A stretch of DNA of 64,000 bases from Mycolicibacterium peregrinum (GTDB lineage: Bacteria; Actinomycetota; Actinomycetes; Mycobacteriales; Mycobacteriaceae), in contig NZ_LZSO01000026.1 of NCBI RefSeq assembly GCF_001665785.1, positions 186,001 through 250,000 of the forward strand. Reading direction: 5' to 3'. A program made the translations under genes and the position numbers. Each line of letters begins with the position of its first letter. Position 1 is the first letter of the stretch. Below are positions 33,110 to 42,118 of the stretch, piece after piece. The notes under the pieces are model-generated. The model did no database searches. It saw nothing but the letters and a program-made list of their open reading frames with translations, and was not told the origin of the DNA.

Positions 33110-34063
33110 GTGAACCTGGTGACCCTCGACGACATCGACGCCGCGGCCCGGCGGATAGCCCCCGACATCGTGCGGACCCCGCTGCTGGCCGCCGGATGGT
33201 CAGATGCTGACCGTCCGTTGTGGCTGAAGCCGGAGAATCTGCAACCGATCGGCGCATTCAAGATCCGCGGCGCGTTCAACGCGCTGGGCCGGCTCGATCC
33301 CGAGGTCCGGGCTGCCGGAGTGGTGGCCTACTCCAGCGGCAATCACGCCCAAGCCGTGGCATATGCGGCTGCGGCCTTCGGGGTCACGGCCCACATCGTC
33401 ATGCCCGAGGAGACCCCGGCCGTAAAGGTTCAGGCCACCCGGGGCCGCGGGGCGCAGGTCGTGTTGTGTGGCGCGGGACAGCGTGAATCGGTCGCCGCCG
33501 AACTGGTCGAGCGCACCGGAGGTGTTCTGGTGCCACCGTTCGACCATCCCGACGTGATCGCGGGACAGGGCACCATCGGGCTGGAGATCGCGCAGGACCT
33601 GCCCGAGGTCGCGACAGTCCTCATCCCGATCAGTGGGGGTGGGCTGGCCTCCGGAGTGGGCACCGCGATCCGCGCGTTGTGCCCGCGGGCCAAGATATTC
33701 GGCGTGGAGCCCGAACTCGCCGCGGACACCGCGGAGAGTCTGGCCGCCGGCCACCTGGTGGAATGGCCTGTGGTGCAACGTAACCGGACCATCGCCGACG
33801 GCTTGCGTGCGACGCCGTCGGCGCTCACCTTCGCTCACCTGCAACGGGTACTCGATGGTGTGATCACGGTCAGCGAGGACGAGATCCGTTCGGCGGTAAG
33901 AGAACTGGCGCGTGAAGCACATCTGGTGGCCGAACCCAGCGGTGCCGTGGCACTGGCCGGATATCGCACGGCAGCCACGCCGCCGGGGCCGACGGTCGCG
34001 ATCGTCTCCGGAGGAAACATCGCGCTACCTTTGCTGGCCGAGATCCTCTCGGAAGATCAGTGA
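33110..34063 (+). CDS. Threonine/serine dehydratase (PLP fold type II)
   Basis: 317 residues from a GTG (NLVTLDDIDAAARRI). The PLP Lys lies in PIGAFKIRGAFNAL, the substrate loop is SSGNHAQAVAYAA, and the phosphate loop is PISGGGLASGVG. It lacks the C-terminal ACT domain of biosynthetic IlvA, so it is the short catabolic/racemase-like form, which deaminates Thr or Ser or may act on a related amino acid. Convergent with the POT transporter, overlapping it by 7 bases. Confidence 0.88.
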   Translation: MNLVTLDDIDAAARRIAPDIVRTPLLAAGWSDADRPLWLKPENLQPIGAFKIRGAFNALGRLDPEVRAAGVVAYSSGNHAQAVAYAAAAFGVTAHIVMPEETPAVKVQATRGRGAQVVLCGAGQRESVAAELVERTGGVLVPPFDHPDVIAGQGTIGLEIAQDLPEVATVLIPISGGGLASGVGTAIRALCPRAKIFGVEPELAADTAESLAAGHLVEWPVVQRNRTIADGLRATPSALTFAHLQRVLDGVITVSEDEIRSAVRELAREAHLVAEPSGAVALAGYRTAATPPGPTVAIVSGGNIALPLLAEILSEDQ

Positions 34064-35514
34064 ACGCCTTCCATCAACCTGCTGATCCGCGCTGAGACCA
34101 GCAGCACCACGACACCCGTGAGGATCGCCACCACCCCGAGCGTGCCGAAGTAGGCGAACTCGTGGGCTGGGTCGTAATGCTGGGCCAGCACCCCCGACAT
34201 CGCCGTGCCGAGCCCGACCGAGAAGAAGAACAGAGCCATCATCTGGGCCCGGAACGCCTCTGGGGCAAGCTTTGTCGTGACCGAAAGGCCGATCGGTGAC
34301 ACCAGCAGCTCGGACACCGCGAACACCACCATGATGCCGGCGACCAGTAGCGCGGGCACCACCTTGCCCTGGTGCGGCGCTGTCGGGAGAAACAGCAGGA
34401 ATGCGGCGCCCATCCCGATCACCCCATAGCCGAACTTGCGCGGTGTGGTCGGTGCCCGGTCGCCCAACCGGGTCCACAGGACCGCGAACAGGGGCGAGAG
34501 CAGGATGATCCAGACGGGCTCGATCGAACCGATCCAGCTCGACGGCGCGGTCCAGCCGAAGAGTGACCAGTTGACCCGCTCGTCGGAGTAGACGGCCAAC
34601 ACCGTGAACGTCTGCTGGAACAGCGACCAGAACACCGCATTGGCGATGAACAGCGGGATGAAGGCGCGGACCCGGATCCGTTCGGTGTCTGACACTTTGG
34701 CGCTGGTCAGCATGACCGCGAAATACAGCACCGAGGCCACGGCGATCACCGCGGTGGTGATCTGCGACAGGTTCGCGAGTCTGACCAGGTGTGCCGAGAA
34801 CAGCGCTCCCACGGCCACGGCCGACGCCGCTACGACGGCGATCACCTTTCTGATGGACCGCGCCGGCAACGGGTTCGCCACGACACGTCCGTGGCTTCCG
34901 AGGTTGCGGCGGAACATCACGTATTGCCCCAGCCCCAGCGCCATACCGACGGCAGCGGCGCCGAAGCCGTAGTGGAAGCCGATGTGTGTCTGTAACAACC
35001 CCGTGGCCAGCGGTCCGACGAAGGCGCCGAGATTGACACCGAGGTAGAACAGGGTGAACCCGCCGTCGGCGCGCGGGTCGTTCACGGCGTAGAGCGTTCC
35101 CAACAGTGAGGACGCGTTGGCCTTCAGTGCGCCGGACCCGAGCGCGACGAGCGCCAGGCCGACACCGACACCGGGGAGATCCGGAATGACCGCCAGAGCG
35201 ATATGGCCGGCCATGACGACCACTCCGCCGTAGAACACCGTGCGCTCCATGCCCAGGATGCGATCGGCGACCCAGCCGCCCAGCACGGTGGACAGATACA
35301 CCAGACCGCCGTAGGCGCCGACGATGCCGGTGGCAGTGCTCTTCGGCAACCCGAGCCCGCCGTCGACGGCCACGTAGTAGAGGTAGTAGCCGAGGATCGT
35401 GAGCATCCCGTAGAAGGAGAAACGCTCCCACATTTCCACCCCGGACAGGTTGGCCAGCCCCAGGGGATGGCCGAAGAACGTCCGGTGTGGCGGGGAATCC
35501 TGGACTTGCTGCAT
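34057..35514 (-). CDS. POT-family proton-coupled oligopeptide transporter
   Basis: About 485 residues and 12-14 membrane helices. The family motif E-x-x-E-R-F-x-x-Y-G in helix 1 is seen as VEMWERFSFYGMLTILGYY (one position substituted), and the second motif reads FTLFYLGVNLGAFVGPLATG. It should import di- or tripeptides with protons. Start chosen at ATG 35514 (MQQVQDSPPHRTFFGHP), preceded by AAGGTGG; the frame stays open for 54 more codons. Overlaps the threonine dehydratase end by 7 bases. Confidence 0.9.
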   Translation of the reverse strand: MQQVQDSPPHRTFFGHPLGLANLSGVEMWERFSFYGMLTILGYYLYYVAVDGGLGLPKSTATGIVGAYGGLVYLSTVLGGWVADRILGMERTVFYGGVVVMAGHIALAVIPDLPGVGVGLALVALGSGALKANASSLLGTLYAVNDPRADGGFTLFYLGVNLGAFVGPLATGLLQTHIGFHYGFGAAAVGMALGLGQYVMFRRNLGSHGRVVANPLPARSIRKVIAVVAASAVAVGALFSAHLVRLANLSQITTAVIAVASVLYFAVMLTSAKVSDTERIRVRAFIPLFIANAVFWSLFQQTFTVLAVYSDERVNWSLFGWTAPSSWIGSIEPVWIILLSPLFAVLWTRLGDRAPTTPRKFGYGVIGMGAAFLLFLPTAPHQGKVVPALLVAGIMVVFAVSELLVSPIGLSVTTKLAPEAFRAQMMALFFFSVGLGTAMSGVLAQHYDPAHEFAYFGTLGVVAILTGVVVLLVSARISRLMEGVH

Positions 35515-35725
35515 GCGCCACCACCTTGCCATGCCGACGGCCGGGCCGGTCGAAATTGACGGCCGGATCGGCAAACTATGACTGCGTTGTGTACTGGCGA
35601 TTCTGCGGCACAGCACATTTCGGTGCAGGTGGCGGACGGTCACCGATGGTGCAGGAGGTGGGAATGAAGCTGCCACCGGGTAATGTCACCGTGAAACGTT
35701 TGGACGACGGCCACACTTTTCGGGG

Positions 35726-37135
35726 GTGCATGTGGACGCGGTGCTCGGTGTGTCGTTGACACCGTCCACCGTCGGTCTGGTCCTGGTCGAGGGCTGCGAG
35801 GCCGACGGAGCGACCGTCGACCATGAGGCGCTCGATATTCGCGGCCTTGCTCCCGCGCGCACCGATGACATCTGCGCCGACGTCGTGAAGGCGGTTAGGC
35901 GTGCCGAAAGGGTTGCCGCAGAACGTGGTTTGCGGCTGACAGCCATCGGCGTCACGTGGAGTTCGGGGGCGGCCGCCGAGGCTGCGGTGCTGTTGAAGAA
36001 GTTCGCGGACGCCGGATTCGCCGATGTGGTCCCGGTCCGATTACCGCACGCGACGGACGCGTTGGCTCGGCGCGTTGCCGGCATCGTCGGATTCGGCACG
36101 ACCGGCGTATGTGTGCTGGAACCCGATGTTGTACAGGCGATGACCGTGAGCGGCGACAACCCGGTGCAGACCACCGTCAGCCGCGGCATCGAAACCGTGG
36201 CCGGCCTGACCAACTGGTTGTCAGACATGTTCGATGCGGCGGACCCGCGCCCCGATGCGCTGGTCGTCGTGGGGTCCGCCGTAGACCTGGACTCGGTTCT
36301 GCCGAAACTGGAGCAGGCATTGGCGGCGCCGGTGTTCACACCTGCCGAACCAGGATTGCCGTTGGCCAGGGGAGCCGCCTTGGCCGCGGTACGCAGGAGT
36401 CGTTGGGCATCCGACGACAGCGTGGCCAATGCCGGATGGCGCTGGCCGCCAAAGCAATTGACGCCCCTGGCGATACTGGTCGGTGGAGTGCTGGCCTTCG
36501 CCGTGTCGCTCTCGCTGGCGATCGGTCAGCAGCTGCTACCAGGTTCGGAGTCGACGCCCCACAAGAGCACGCGCCCGGTGGTGAGCACATCGGGGGATTC
36601 GGCCTCCGTGCAGCAGACCTCGGCGGTCACGGCTCCGGTGCCCTCGGCCTCGACGCCCGAAGCCCCGCCGGTGCTCGAACCGGTGGTACAGGACGCCCCG
36701 CCCGAGCACGCGTTCGATCAATCCACTACGGCGCCACCCGAGAACACCGGCGAGCTGATGGCACCTACCGCGCCCGGACTGGAGGCGGTGCCCCCGGAGC
36801 AGTCGCCGCCATTGCCCGAACAAGTCCCAGGTGCGCCGCCGCCGGATCCGGGTCAACAGCCCGTGCCCGAGAGTCAGGTACCGCCGCCACCGTCCTCGAT
36901 ATCGGAGGTGCCGCCGCCTCCGCCTCCGGCTCCCGAGGTGGCACCCCCAGCGCCACCGGCACCGGCACCGGCAGAGTCGGCACCGGTACAACAGACGGCC
37001 GCGCAGGCTCCGGTGACCGAACCGGCACCGCCTGCCGCGGAGCCTGCGCCGGCCGCGACAGAAGTGGCACCACCGGCACCTGAGCAGGTGCCGACCGCGA
37101 CCGAGTCTCCGGTGCCGGTTCCCGCCGCGCCTTGA
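35726..37135 (+). CDS. DUF7159-like membrane protein: actin/Hsp70-like N-domain, one helix, Pro-rich tail
   Basis: 469 residues from GTG. Residues 1-225 look like an ASKHA-type (Hsp70/actin-like) half: VDAVLGVSLTPSTVGLVLVEG, an IGVTWSSGAAAEA strand, and FGTTGVCVLEPD as a possible phosphate loop. One membrane helix lies at about 252-272 (LAILVGGVLAFAVSLSLAI). The remaining 190 residues are Pro/Ala/Glu-rich, probably disordered and outside the membrane. I know this layout from several mycobacterial membrane proteins of unknown function (DUF7159). ATP binding is not proven by the residues visible. Confidence 0.72.
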   Translation: MHVDAVLGVSLTPSTVGLVLVEGCEADGATVDHEALDIRGLAPARTDDICADVVKAVRRAERVAAERGLRLTAIGVTWSSGAAAEAAVLLKKFADAGFADVVPVRLPHATDALARRVAGIVGFGTTGVCVLEPDVVQAMTVSGDNPVQTTVSRGIETVAGLTNWLSDMFDAADPRPDALVVVGSAVDLDSVLPKLEQALAAPVFTPAEPGLPLARGAALAAVRRSRWASDDSVANAGWRWPPKQLTPLAILVGGVLAFAVSLSLAIGQQLLPGSESTPHKSTRPVVSTSGDSASVQQTSAVTAPVPSASTPEAPPVLEPVVQDAPPEHAFDQSTTAPPENTGELMAPTAPGLEAVPPEQSPPLPEQVPGAPPPDPGQQPVPESQVPPPPSSISEVPPPPPPAPEVAPPAPPAPAPAESAPVQQTAAQAPVTEPAPPAAEPAPAATEVAPPAPEQVPTATESPVPVPAAP

Positions 37136-37311
37136 GTGCTGTGACGTTGCTGAGACTCATGCCAGGGCGCCGATGGGTGCGGTGAAACGTTCTGAGTTGC
37201 GCGGCCGATGAGTTCACCATGGGCAACCCACTGCGCCACCGTCGACCTCGAATTGCCGTCGCCACGCTGCGCCTAAAAGGTGCACCGTCGGCGCTCACCT
37301 ACACTGGTGGA

Positions 37312-38091
37312 ATGCTGACCGCCCCATCGTCGTCATTCGGAACCGTTCGAGCGTCGGTACTGAAAGTGTTTGCGGCGATCGGTGTCGCCACCTTGGCCGC
37401 TGCGAGCACGGTGAATGTGGCATCTGCTGCGGTGAGCACGCCTGCACCCGGAGTGAAGATCGAGCCCGCCGCCGGCTCGGTGGTCGGCGTCGCCATGCCG
37501 CTGACGGTGACGTTCGCCGATCCGGTGACGGATCGCGATGCGGCAGAGAGCAGCCTGAAGATCAGCTCTCCCGAGACTCCCACGGGCACCTTCACCTGGC
37601 TCAGTGACGATGTGATGCAGTGGAAGCCGGATCAGCTGTGGCCGGCTCATTCGAAGATCTCGGTCACTGCAGGCGGCGCGAAGACGAGTTTCGAGACCGG
37701 GGCCCAGGTACTCGGTGTCGCCGACATCGATGCGCACACCTTCACGGTCAGCATCGATGGCACCGTGGCCCGCACCATGCCTGCGTCGATGGGCAAGCCC
37801 AAGCACCCGACCCCGATTGGGACCTTCACCGCGCTGGCCAAAGAGCCTGTCGTGGTGATGGATTCGCGCACGATCGGTATTCCGCTGAGCGACCCGGAGG
37901 GGTACAAGCTCACCGTCTACGACGCGGTTCGCGTGACCTGGGGTGGTGTCTACGTGCACGGGGCGCCTTGGTCGGTGGGATCTCAGGGCTATGCCAACGT
38001 CAGCCACGGCTGCATCAATTTGAGCCCCGACAACGCCGACTGGTACTTCAACACCGTGCACCTCGGCGACCCTATTGTCGTGCAGGCGTAG
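37312..38091 (+). CDS. ldtA: L,D-transpeptidase, LdtMt1 (LdtA) type
   Basis: 259 residues. Signal peptide to about residue 39 (VASAAVS), one Ig-like domain (PGVKIEPAAGSVVGVAMPLTVTFADPVTDR) and a YkuD catalytic domain. The active site VHGAPWSVGSQGYANVSHGC has His near 216 and the SHGCIN motif with Cys near 234. It forms 3-3 cross-links in peptidoglycan and is the target of carbapenems. Its single Ig domain and close match to my memory of Rv0116c identify the LdtMt1 branch. ATG chosen at the start of the signal; 20 bases of its end overlap the convergent desaturase-like gene. Confidence 0.88.
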   Translation: MLTAPSSSFGTVRASVLKVFAAIGVATLAAASTVNVASAAVSTPAPGVKIEPAAGSVVGVAMPLTVTFADPVTDRDAAESSLKISSPETPTGTFTWLSDDVMQWKPDQLWPAHSKISVTAGGAKTSFETGAQVLGVADIDAHTFTVSIDGTVARTMPASMGKPKHPTPIGTFTALAKEPVVVMDSRTIGIPLSDPEGYKLTVYDAVRVTWGGVYVHGAPWSVGSQGYANVSHGCINLSPDNADWYFNTVHLGDPIVVQA

Positions 38092-38728
38092 CCGCGTGCA
38101 GGTTCTTCGAGGTCGGTGAGGTGGACACCGCCGCCGGGTCGGGGCAGGTCCCCAGGACCCGGTCGGCGGTCCCGGCGGTGGTGACCGTGAACCAGTAGTG
38201 CTCGTTCTTGTAGTGGTGCTGGCGATGATTACGCCAAACCGCACGGTAGGCACGGCTTTTCGGCTTGTAGTCGCTGTGGATCAGGTAGTGACACCACTCG
38301 TAGGCCAGGCCGAGAACGGTCAGCAGCGACAGAAACGTCAGCCCCAGGCCGAGTCGTGGGAAAACCAGGAGGGCCACGGACACTGCGACGGGCAGGATCC
38401 ACAGCAGAGCGCGCCACGGGATGAAGATCAACGGGATGTCACGTGGGTCGACGTGGTGCAGCCGGTGGTCGCGAGCCAACAGCGAATCCAGTGTGATCGG
38501 GCCCAATCGCCTTGGGCGCCAGTGCAGTACGAAGACGTGCACGATCCATTCGAAGAACGGGAACATCACCAGCATCACCGCGGGTACGACCGCGTCGGTG
38601 AGCTGCCAGTCTCCGACGGCGCACCGCGTGGTGACGCTGACGATCAGTGCGGTGCCGATCATCCAGGGGGAGGGGTGCTTGACGAACTCCCGCGCTGCGT
38701 CACCCAACGTGAAAGCATTGCGCGTCAT
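38072..38728 (-). CDS. Sterol desaturase / fatty-acid hydroxylase family membrane protein
   Basis: 218 residues with four hydrophobic stretches and the di-iron His boxes of the family: [24 protein letters not shown] and [14 protein letters not shown]. These non-heme di-iron enzymes hydroxylate or desaturate lipids in the membrane. Start ATG overlaps the stop of the upstream GntR gene by 4 bases, so regulator and enzyme form an operon. It ends antisense to the last 20 bases of ldtA. Confidence 0.86.
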   Translation of the reverse strand: MTRNAFTLGDAAREFVKHPSPWMIGTALIVSVTTRCAVGDWQLTDAVVPAVMLVMFPFFEWIVHVFVLHWRPRRLGPITLDSLLARDHRLHHVDPRDIPLIFIPWRALLWILPVAVSVALLVFPRLGLGLTFLSLLTVLGLAYEWCHYLIHSDYKPKSRAYRAVWRNHRQHHYKNEHYWFTVTTAGTADRVLGTCPDPAAVSTSPTSKNLHAATPARQ

Positions 38729-39456
38729 CGGGTTTCCTCCAACGCCTCGAGCGCGCCCATGAGCGCGTCGGTGGCAGGCTCCAGCAGGTCCTGAGCCGCG
38801 AGACGGGCGGCGGCGGGGTCGCCCGCTTCGATGGCCTCGACGATGCGGCGATACGCCTCGGGGCGGCCGACCTCCGCGGCCATCATTGTGGCCAGCGCCG
38901 GCAGCGCGGGCTCGTAGGTCTGCCGAAGGGTGTTGTACATCAAGCGGAATGCGATCGAATCCGCACCGTCGACGATCAGATCCCAGAAGCTGAGTGCGTG
39001 ACGTTGTTGCTCGACCGGGTCCGGTTCGGCCGCCAGGGCATCGACGGTGCGGCCGAGTTGTGCGATCACCTCGGACGGGGCCCGCTCGGCGGCCAACTCG
39101 GCCACCTTGGGTCCGTTGTGGAGGCGGGTTTCGAGGATGCTGCGAACCACGCTGACGTCGAGTTCGCCTGCGCGCAACAGGAGTCGGGGCAACAGGTCGA
39201 GGCCCGCATGCTTGCGAAAGTCCCGCACCGTGGTCGAGTCGCCCTGCCGAACCTCCACGAGGCCCGCTTCGGTGAGCCGCTTGATCGCCTCGCGCACAGC
39301 CGGGCGGGACACGCCCAGCACCTCGGCGAGGCGGCGTTCACTGGGCAGCGGCTCGCCGGGCTGCATCTGACCGCTGAGTACCTCCGCGACGATCTGCTCG
39401 AAGACGTCCTCGGGTACGGAGCGACGGTTCACCGGTTGTAGCGCCATACGACTCAT
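38725..39456 (-). CDS. GntR-family (FadR-like) transcriptional regulator
   Basis: 243 residues. Winged helix at residues 10-80 ([35 protein letters not shown]) followed by an all-helical FCD/FadR-type effector domain. It is translationally coupled to the membrane hydroxylase downstream and has a FadR-type palindrome, AGTGGTCAGACCACT, 28 bases upstream of its start, so autoregulation with a fatty-acyl or organic-acid effector is likely. An ATG three codons in (39447) is a possible alternative start. Confidence 0.87.
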   Translation of the reverse strand: MSRMALQPVNRRSVPEDVFEQIVAEVLSGQMQPGEPLPSERRLAEVLGVSRPAVREAIKRLTEAGLVEVRQGDSTTVRDFRKHAGLDLLPRLLLRAGELDVSVVRSILETRLHNGPKVAELAAERAPSEVIAQLGRTVDALAAEPDPVEQQRHALSFWDLIVDGADSIAFRLMYNTLRQTYEPALPALATMMAAEVGRPEAYRRIVEAIEAGDPAAARLAAQDLLEPATDALMGALEALEETR

Positions 39457-39483
39457 GCTGCCTGGACTGGAGGCCAGAGGTCA

Positions 39484-39498
39484 AGTGGTCAGACCACT
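39484..39498. promoter_or_regulatory. FadR/GntR-type operator
   Basis: Perfect palindrome AGTGGTC-A-GACCACT containing the TGGTCnGACCA core bound by FadR-subfamily GntR proteins. Located between the GntR start and the end of the XRE gene. Confidence 0.75.
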
Positions 39499-39503
39499 GA
39501 TTA

Positions 39504-40280
39504 TCACCGTAGTGCGGCCGCGGTCGCGGCGTCGGCCGGCAGAAACGCCTCGATGCTCAGTTCCGCGGCGGTCAGGTCCAGGGCCGTCCCGAACGTGGTG
39601 ACCGTGCTCAGGAAGGTCAGCACGGCGCCGTCGGGGCCGGTCAGCTCCAGCGGAACGACCACTCCGCCGAGATCGCGCACGGGTTCCATCCCGCCCGGGT
39701 AGGACTCGATCTCGGCGAGAAGGTCGGCCAGCTCGGTCGATCCGCTCACCGTGACCTCCCGGCGCAGCCGGCTGATCAGGTGGTGGCGCCACTCTGCCAG
39801 GTTCCGGATGCGCGGGGCCATGCCCTCGGGGTGCAGGGTGATCCGCAGCGCGTTGGGCTCGGCCAGCAGATGCGGTGCGACACCGTCCAGCATGACTGCG
39901 GTCCCGGCGTTGGCCTGCAACAGATTCCAGCTGCGATCGACGACCACGCAGGGAAACGGGTTGTAGGCGTCCAACACTCGGGCCACGCCGTCGCGCACGC
40001 CTGTCATCTCGGGATCCTCCAGAGTCCGCTCGGCGTAAACCGGTGCCAGCCCTGCGGCGAGGAGCAGCTGGTTCTGATCCCGCAGCGGCACCTCCAGCGC
40101 CTCGGCGAGGCGCAGCACCATGGCCCGACTCGGTACCGACCGCCCGGTCTCGATGAAGCTGAGATGACGCGCCGAGACGTCGGCCTCGATGGCCAGGTCC
40201 AGCTGACTGATGCGGCGGCGTAGTCGCCAGTCGCGCATCAGCGATCCGATAGGTGTCTGGGTTGCCGCAGTCGTCACCAT
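39504..40280 (-). CDS. XRE-family regulator with MmyB-like C-terminal domain
   Basis: 258 residues. N-terminal helix-turn-helix (RDWRLRRRISQLDLAIEADVSARHLSFIETGRSVPSRAMV) followed by the MmyB-like ligand-binding domain (VLDAYNPFPCVVVDRSWNLLQANAG). Proteins of this type in actinobacteria regulate neighbouring oxidoreductase or transporter genes; the best-placed target here is the divergent small membrane protein, 105 bases away. Start ATG (MVTTAATQTPIG); a GTG five codons upstream (40295) is possible. Confidence 0.86.
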   Translation of the reverse strand: MVTTAATQTPIGSLMRDWRLRRRISQLDLAIEADVSARHLSFIETGRSVPSRAMVLRLAEALEVPLRDQNQLLLAAGLAPVYAERTLEDPEMTGVRDGVARVLDAYNPFPCVVVDRSWNLLQANAGTAVMLDGVAPHLLAEPNALRITLHPEGMAPRIRNLAEWRHHLISRLRREVTVSGSTELADLLAEIESYPGGMEPVRDLGGVVVPLELTGPDGAVLTFLSTVTTFGTALDLTAAELSIEAFLPADAATAAALR

Positions 40281-40385
40281 CTGAGTCTCACTCACGCTCC
40301 GGGGGACAACCACTACCTGAGGGGTAATTGCGGCACCTACCCGATCCGGGCCACCGTGGTGTCCAGTCCCACGAAGGAGGCGGCA

Positions 40386-40709
40386 GTGAGCGACAAACCT
40401 CGGTCCGACCAACCGATTCCACGTTGGTTGCACTTCGTCATGGCGGCCGACCGGGCCGGGTCGGCCGCCTACGTCGGCACCGGATTCTTCTTCGCGCCGG
40501 TGCTCGCCGTGGTATCGCCGTGGCCCGCCCTGACAACCGTGCTCTGGACCGCGATCGCACTTGCCGGCCTGTGGCTCGGGCTACTCGGCATCGCGATGGC
40601 AACCGGTCTGGCGATCGTGCTGCGGTCGAATACCGAAATCCCGGAGGACTATTGGCGATCCGTCATCGACCACCCGACTGGCCGCGGTAGTCCACCTGCC
40701 AATGTTTGA
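40386..40709 (+). CDS. Small membrane protein divergent from XRE regulator
   Basis: 107 residues from GTG with an AAGGAGG ribosome site. Two hydrophobic segments (about 28-50 and 55-80; YVGTGFFFAPVLAVVSPWP, and WTAIALAGLWLGLLGIAMATG). No family recognised. It may be the target of the divergent regulator. The last 47 bases overlap antisense with the end of cyp125, an unusually long tail-to-tail overlap. Confidence 0.65.
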   Translation: MSDKPRSDQPIPRWLHFVMAADRAGSAAYVGTGFFFAPVLAVVSPWPALTTVLWTAIALAGLWLGLLGIAMATGLAIVLRSNTEIPEDYWRSVIDHPTGRGSPPANV

Positions 40710-41910
40710 TGCCGTTGAGCCAACCCGACCGGAGCCGTTCGGGCGCCGCCAGCGGCGTCAGGTCGGGCATCCCGTCGGCGATCGCGTTGAAGATCAGGTC
40801 GATCGTCATCCTGGCGAGGTTGGCGCCGATGCAGTAGTGCGCGCCCGTACCGCCGAACCCCACGTGCGGGTTGGGGTCCCGCAGGATGTTGAAGCTGTAC
40901 GGGTCGTCGAACACGTCCTCGTCGAAGTTCGCCGAGCGGTAGAACATCACCACCCGCTGACCCTTCTTGATCGGCACGCCGGCCAGCTCCGTGTCCTCCA
41001 GGGCGGTGCGCTGGAATGACGTGACGGGCGTGGCCCACCGGACGATCTCGTCGGCCGCGGTGCCCGGGCGCTCGCGTTTGAACAAATCCCACTGGTCGGG
41101 GTGGTCGGCGAAGGCCATCATGCCCTGGGTGATCGAGTTGCGGGTCGTCTCGTTTCCGGCCACTGCGAGCAGGATGACGAAGAAGCCGAACTCGTCGTCG
41201 GAGAGCTTGTGTCCTTCGACGTCGGCCTCCAGCAGTTTCGTGACCAGGTCGTCGCCGGGGTTCTTGGTCCGCTCGGCTGCCATCTGCATCCCGTACATGA
41301 TCAACTCGACGGAGGCGCTGATCGCGTCGTTGGAGGCGAACTCCGGGTCCTGGTCGCCGACCATCTGATTGGACCAGTCGAACAGCTTCATGCGGTCTTC
41401 CTGCGGCACGCCCATCAGCCCCGCGATCGCCTGCAGGGGCAGTTCGCACGAGACCTGCTCGACGAAATCTCCCGAGCCCTCGGCAGCGGCCGCCGCGACG
41501 ATGTCCCGGGCCCGGTCGGCCAGGTCGGCGCGCAGGCGTTCGATCGCCCGTGGTGTGAAGGCCCGCGAGATGATCTTGCGAAGGTGCGTGTGGTGTGGGG
41601 CGTCCATGTTGAGCATGACGAACTTGCCCTGTTCGATCTGCTGCTGGACGGTGCCGTCGCGGTAGCGCGGGAGGGCGGTCTTCTCCTGGCTGGAGAACAC
41701 GTCGCTGCGCAGCGAGACCTCTTTGACGTCCTTGTGCTTGGTGACGACCCAGAACCCCCCGTCGTCGAACCCCCCTTGGCCAAGCGGCTGTTCGTTCCAC
41801 CAGATCGGAGCCAGCCTGCGCATCTCGGCGAGTTCCTCGACGGGCAGCCGTTCGGCGTAGATGTCGGGATCGGTGAAGTCGAATCCGGGCGGGAGGTTCA
41901 GAGTCGGCAT
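40663..41910 (-). CDS. cyp125: Cytochrome P450 of the CYP125 family (steroid C26/C27 hydroxylase)
   Basis: 415 residues. Segments such as LPPGFDFTDPDIYAERLPV, RFVMLNMDAPHHTHLRKIIS (here KFVMLN) and VSCELPLQAIAGLMGVPQED match my memory of M. tuberculosis CYP125A1 nearly throughout. The I helix AVAGNETTRNSITQG, the ExxR in DEIVRWATPV and heme Cys360 in GTGAHYCIGANLA are intact. CYP125 oxidises the terminal methyl of cholesterol and cholestenone side chains. The surroundings are not the main cholesterol cluster, so this may be a second copy, as reported for M. smegmatis. A KstR-like palindrome lies 107 bases upstream. Confidence 0.9.
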   Translation of the reverse strand: MPTLNLPPGFDFTDPDIYAERLPVEELAEMRRLAPIWWNEQPLGQGGFDDGGFWVVTKHKDVKEVSLRSDVFSSQEKTALPRYRDGTVQQQIEQGKFVMLNMDAPHHTHLRKIISRAFTPRAIERLRADLADRARDIVAAAAAEGSGDFVEQVSCELPLQAIAGLMGVPQEDRMKLFDWSNQMVGDQDPEFASNDAISASVELIMYGMQMAAERTKNPGDDLVTKLLEADVEGHKLSDDEFGFFVILLAVAGNETTRNSITQGMMAFADHPDQWDLFKRERPGTAADEIVRWATPVTSFQRTALEDTELAGVPIKKGQRVVMFYRSANFDEDVFDDPYSFNILRDPNPHVGFGGTGAHYCIGANLARMTIDLIFNAIADGMPDLTPLAAPERLRSGWLNGIKHWQVDYRGQSGGR

Positions 41911-42016
41911 GGCGTTGGCGCTCCTCGGACGACGTTGTGTAGTGGCGTGAACCCATTGCTACACCACAGGTGGGGCCCCTCGGAGCCGGTTTCGGAAACT
42001 CCCACATTCTGGGTAT

Positions 42017-42030
42017 TGGAACGTGTTCCG
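42017..42030. promoter_or_regulatory. Imperfect KstR-like palindrome between cyp125 and a secreted-protein gene
   Basis: TGGAACGTGTTCCG agrees with TnnAACnnGTTnnA except for the last base. It is a good palindrome itself (GGAACGTGTTCC) and lies 107 bases from the cyp125 start and 89 from the rightward gene. Confidence 0.5.
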
Positions 42031-42118
42031 ATTCCCGCGTTGTAACGGTTGGACGAGCGCGACGATGCACTCAGCGTTACCATTCGTCCCTGGAGCAACA
42101 GCAGGAGGCCAACCAGTT

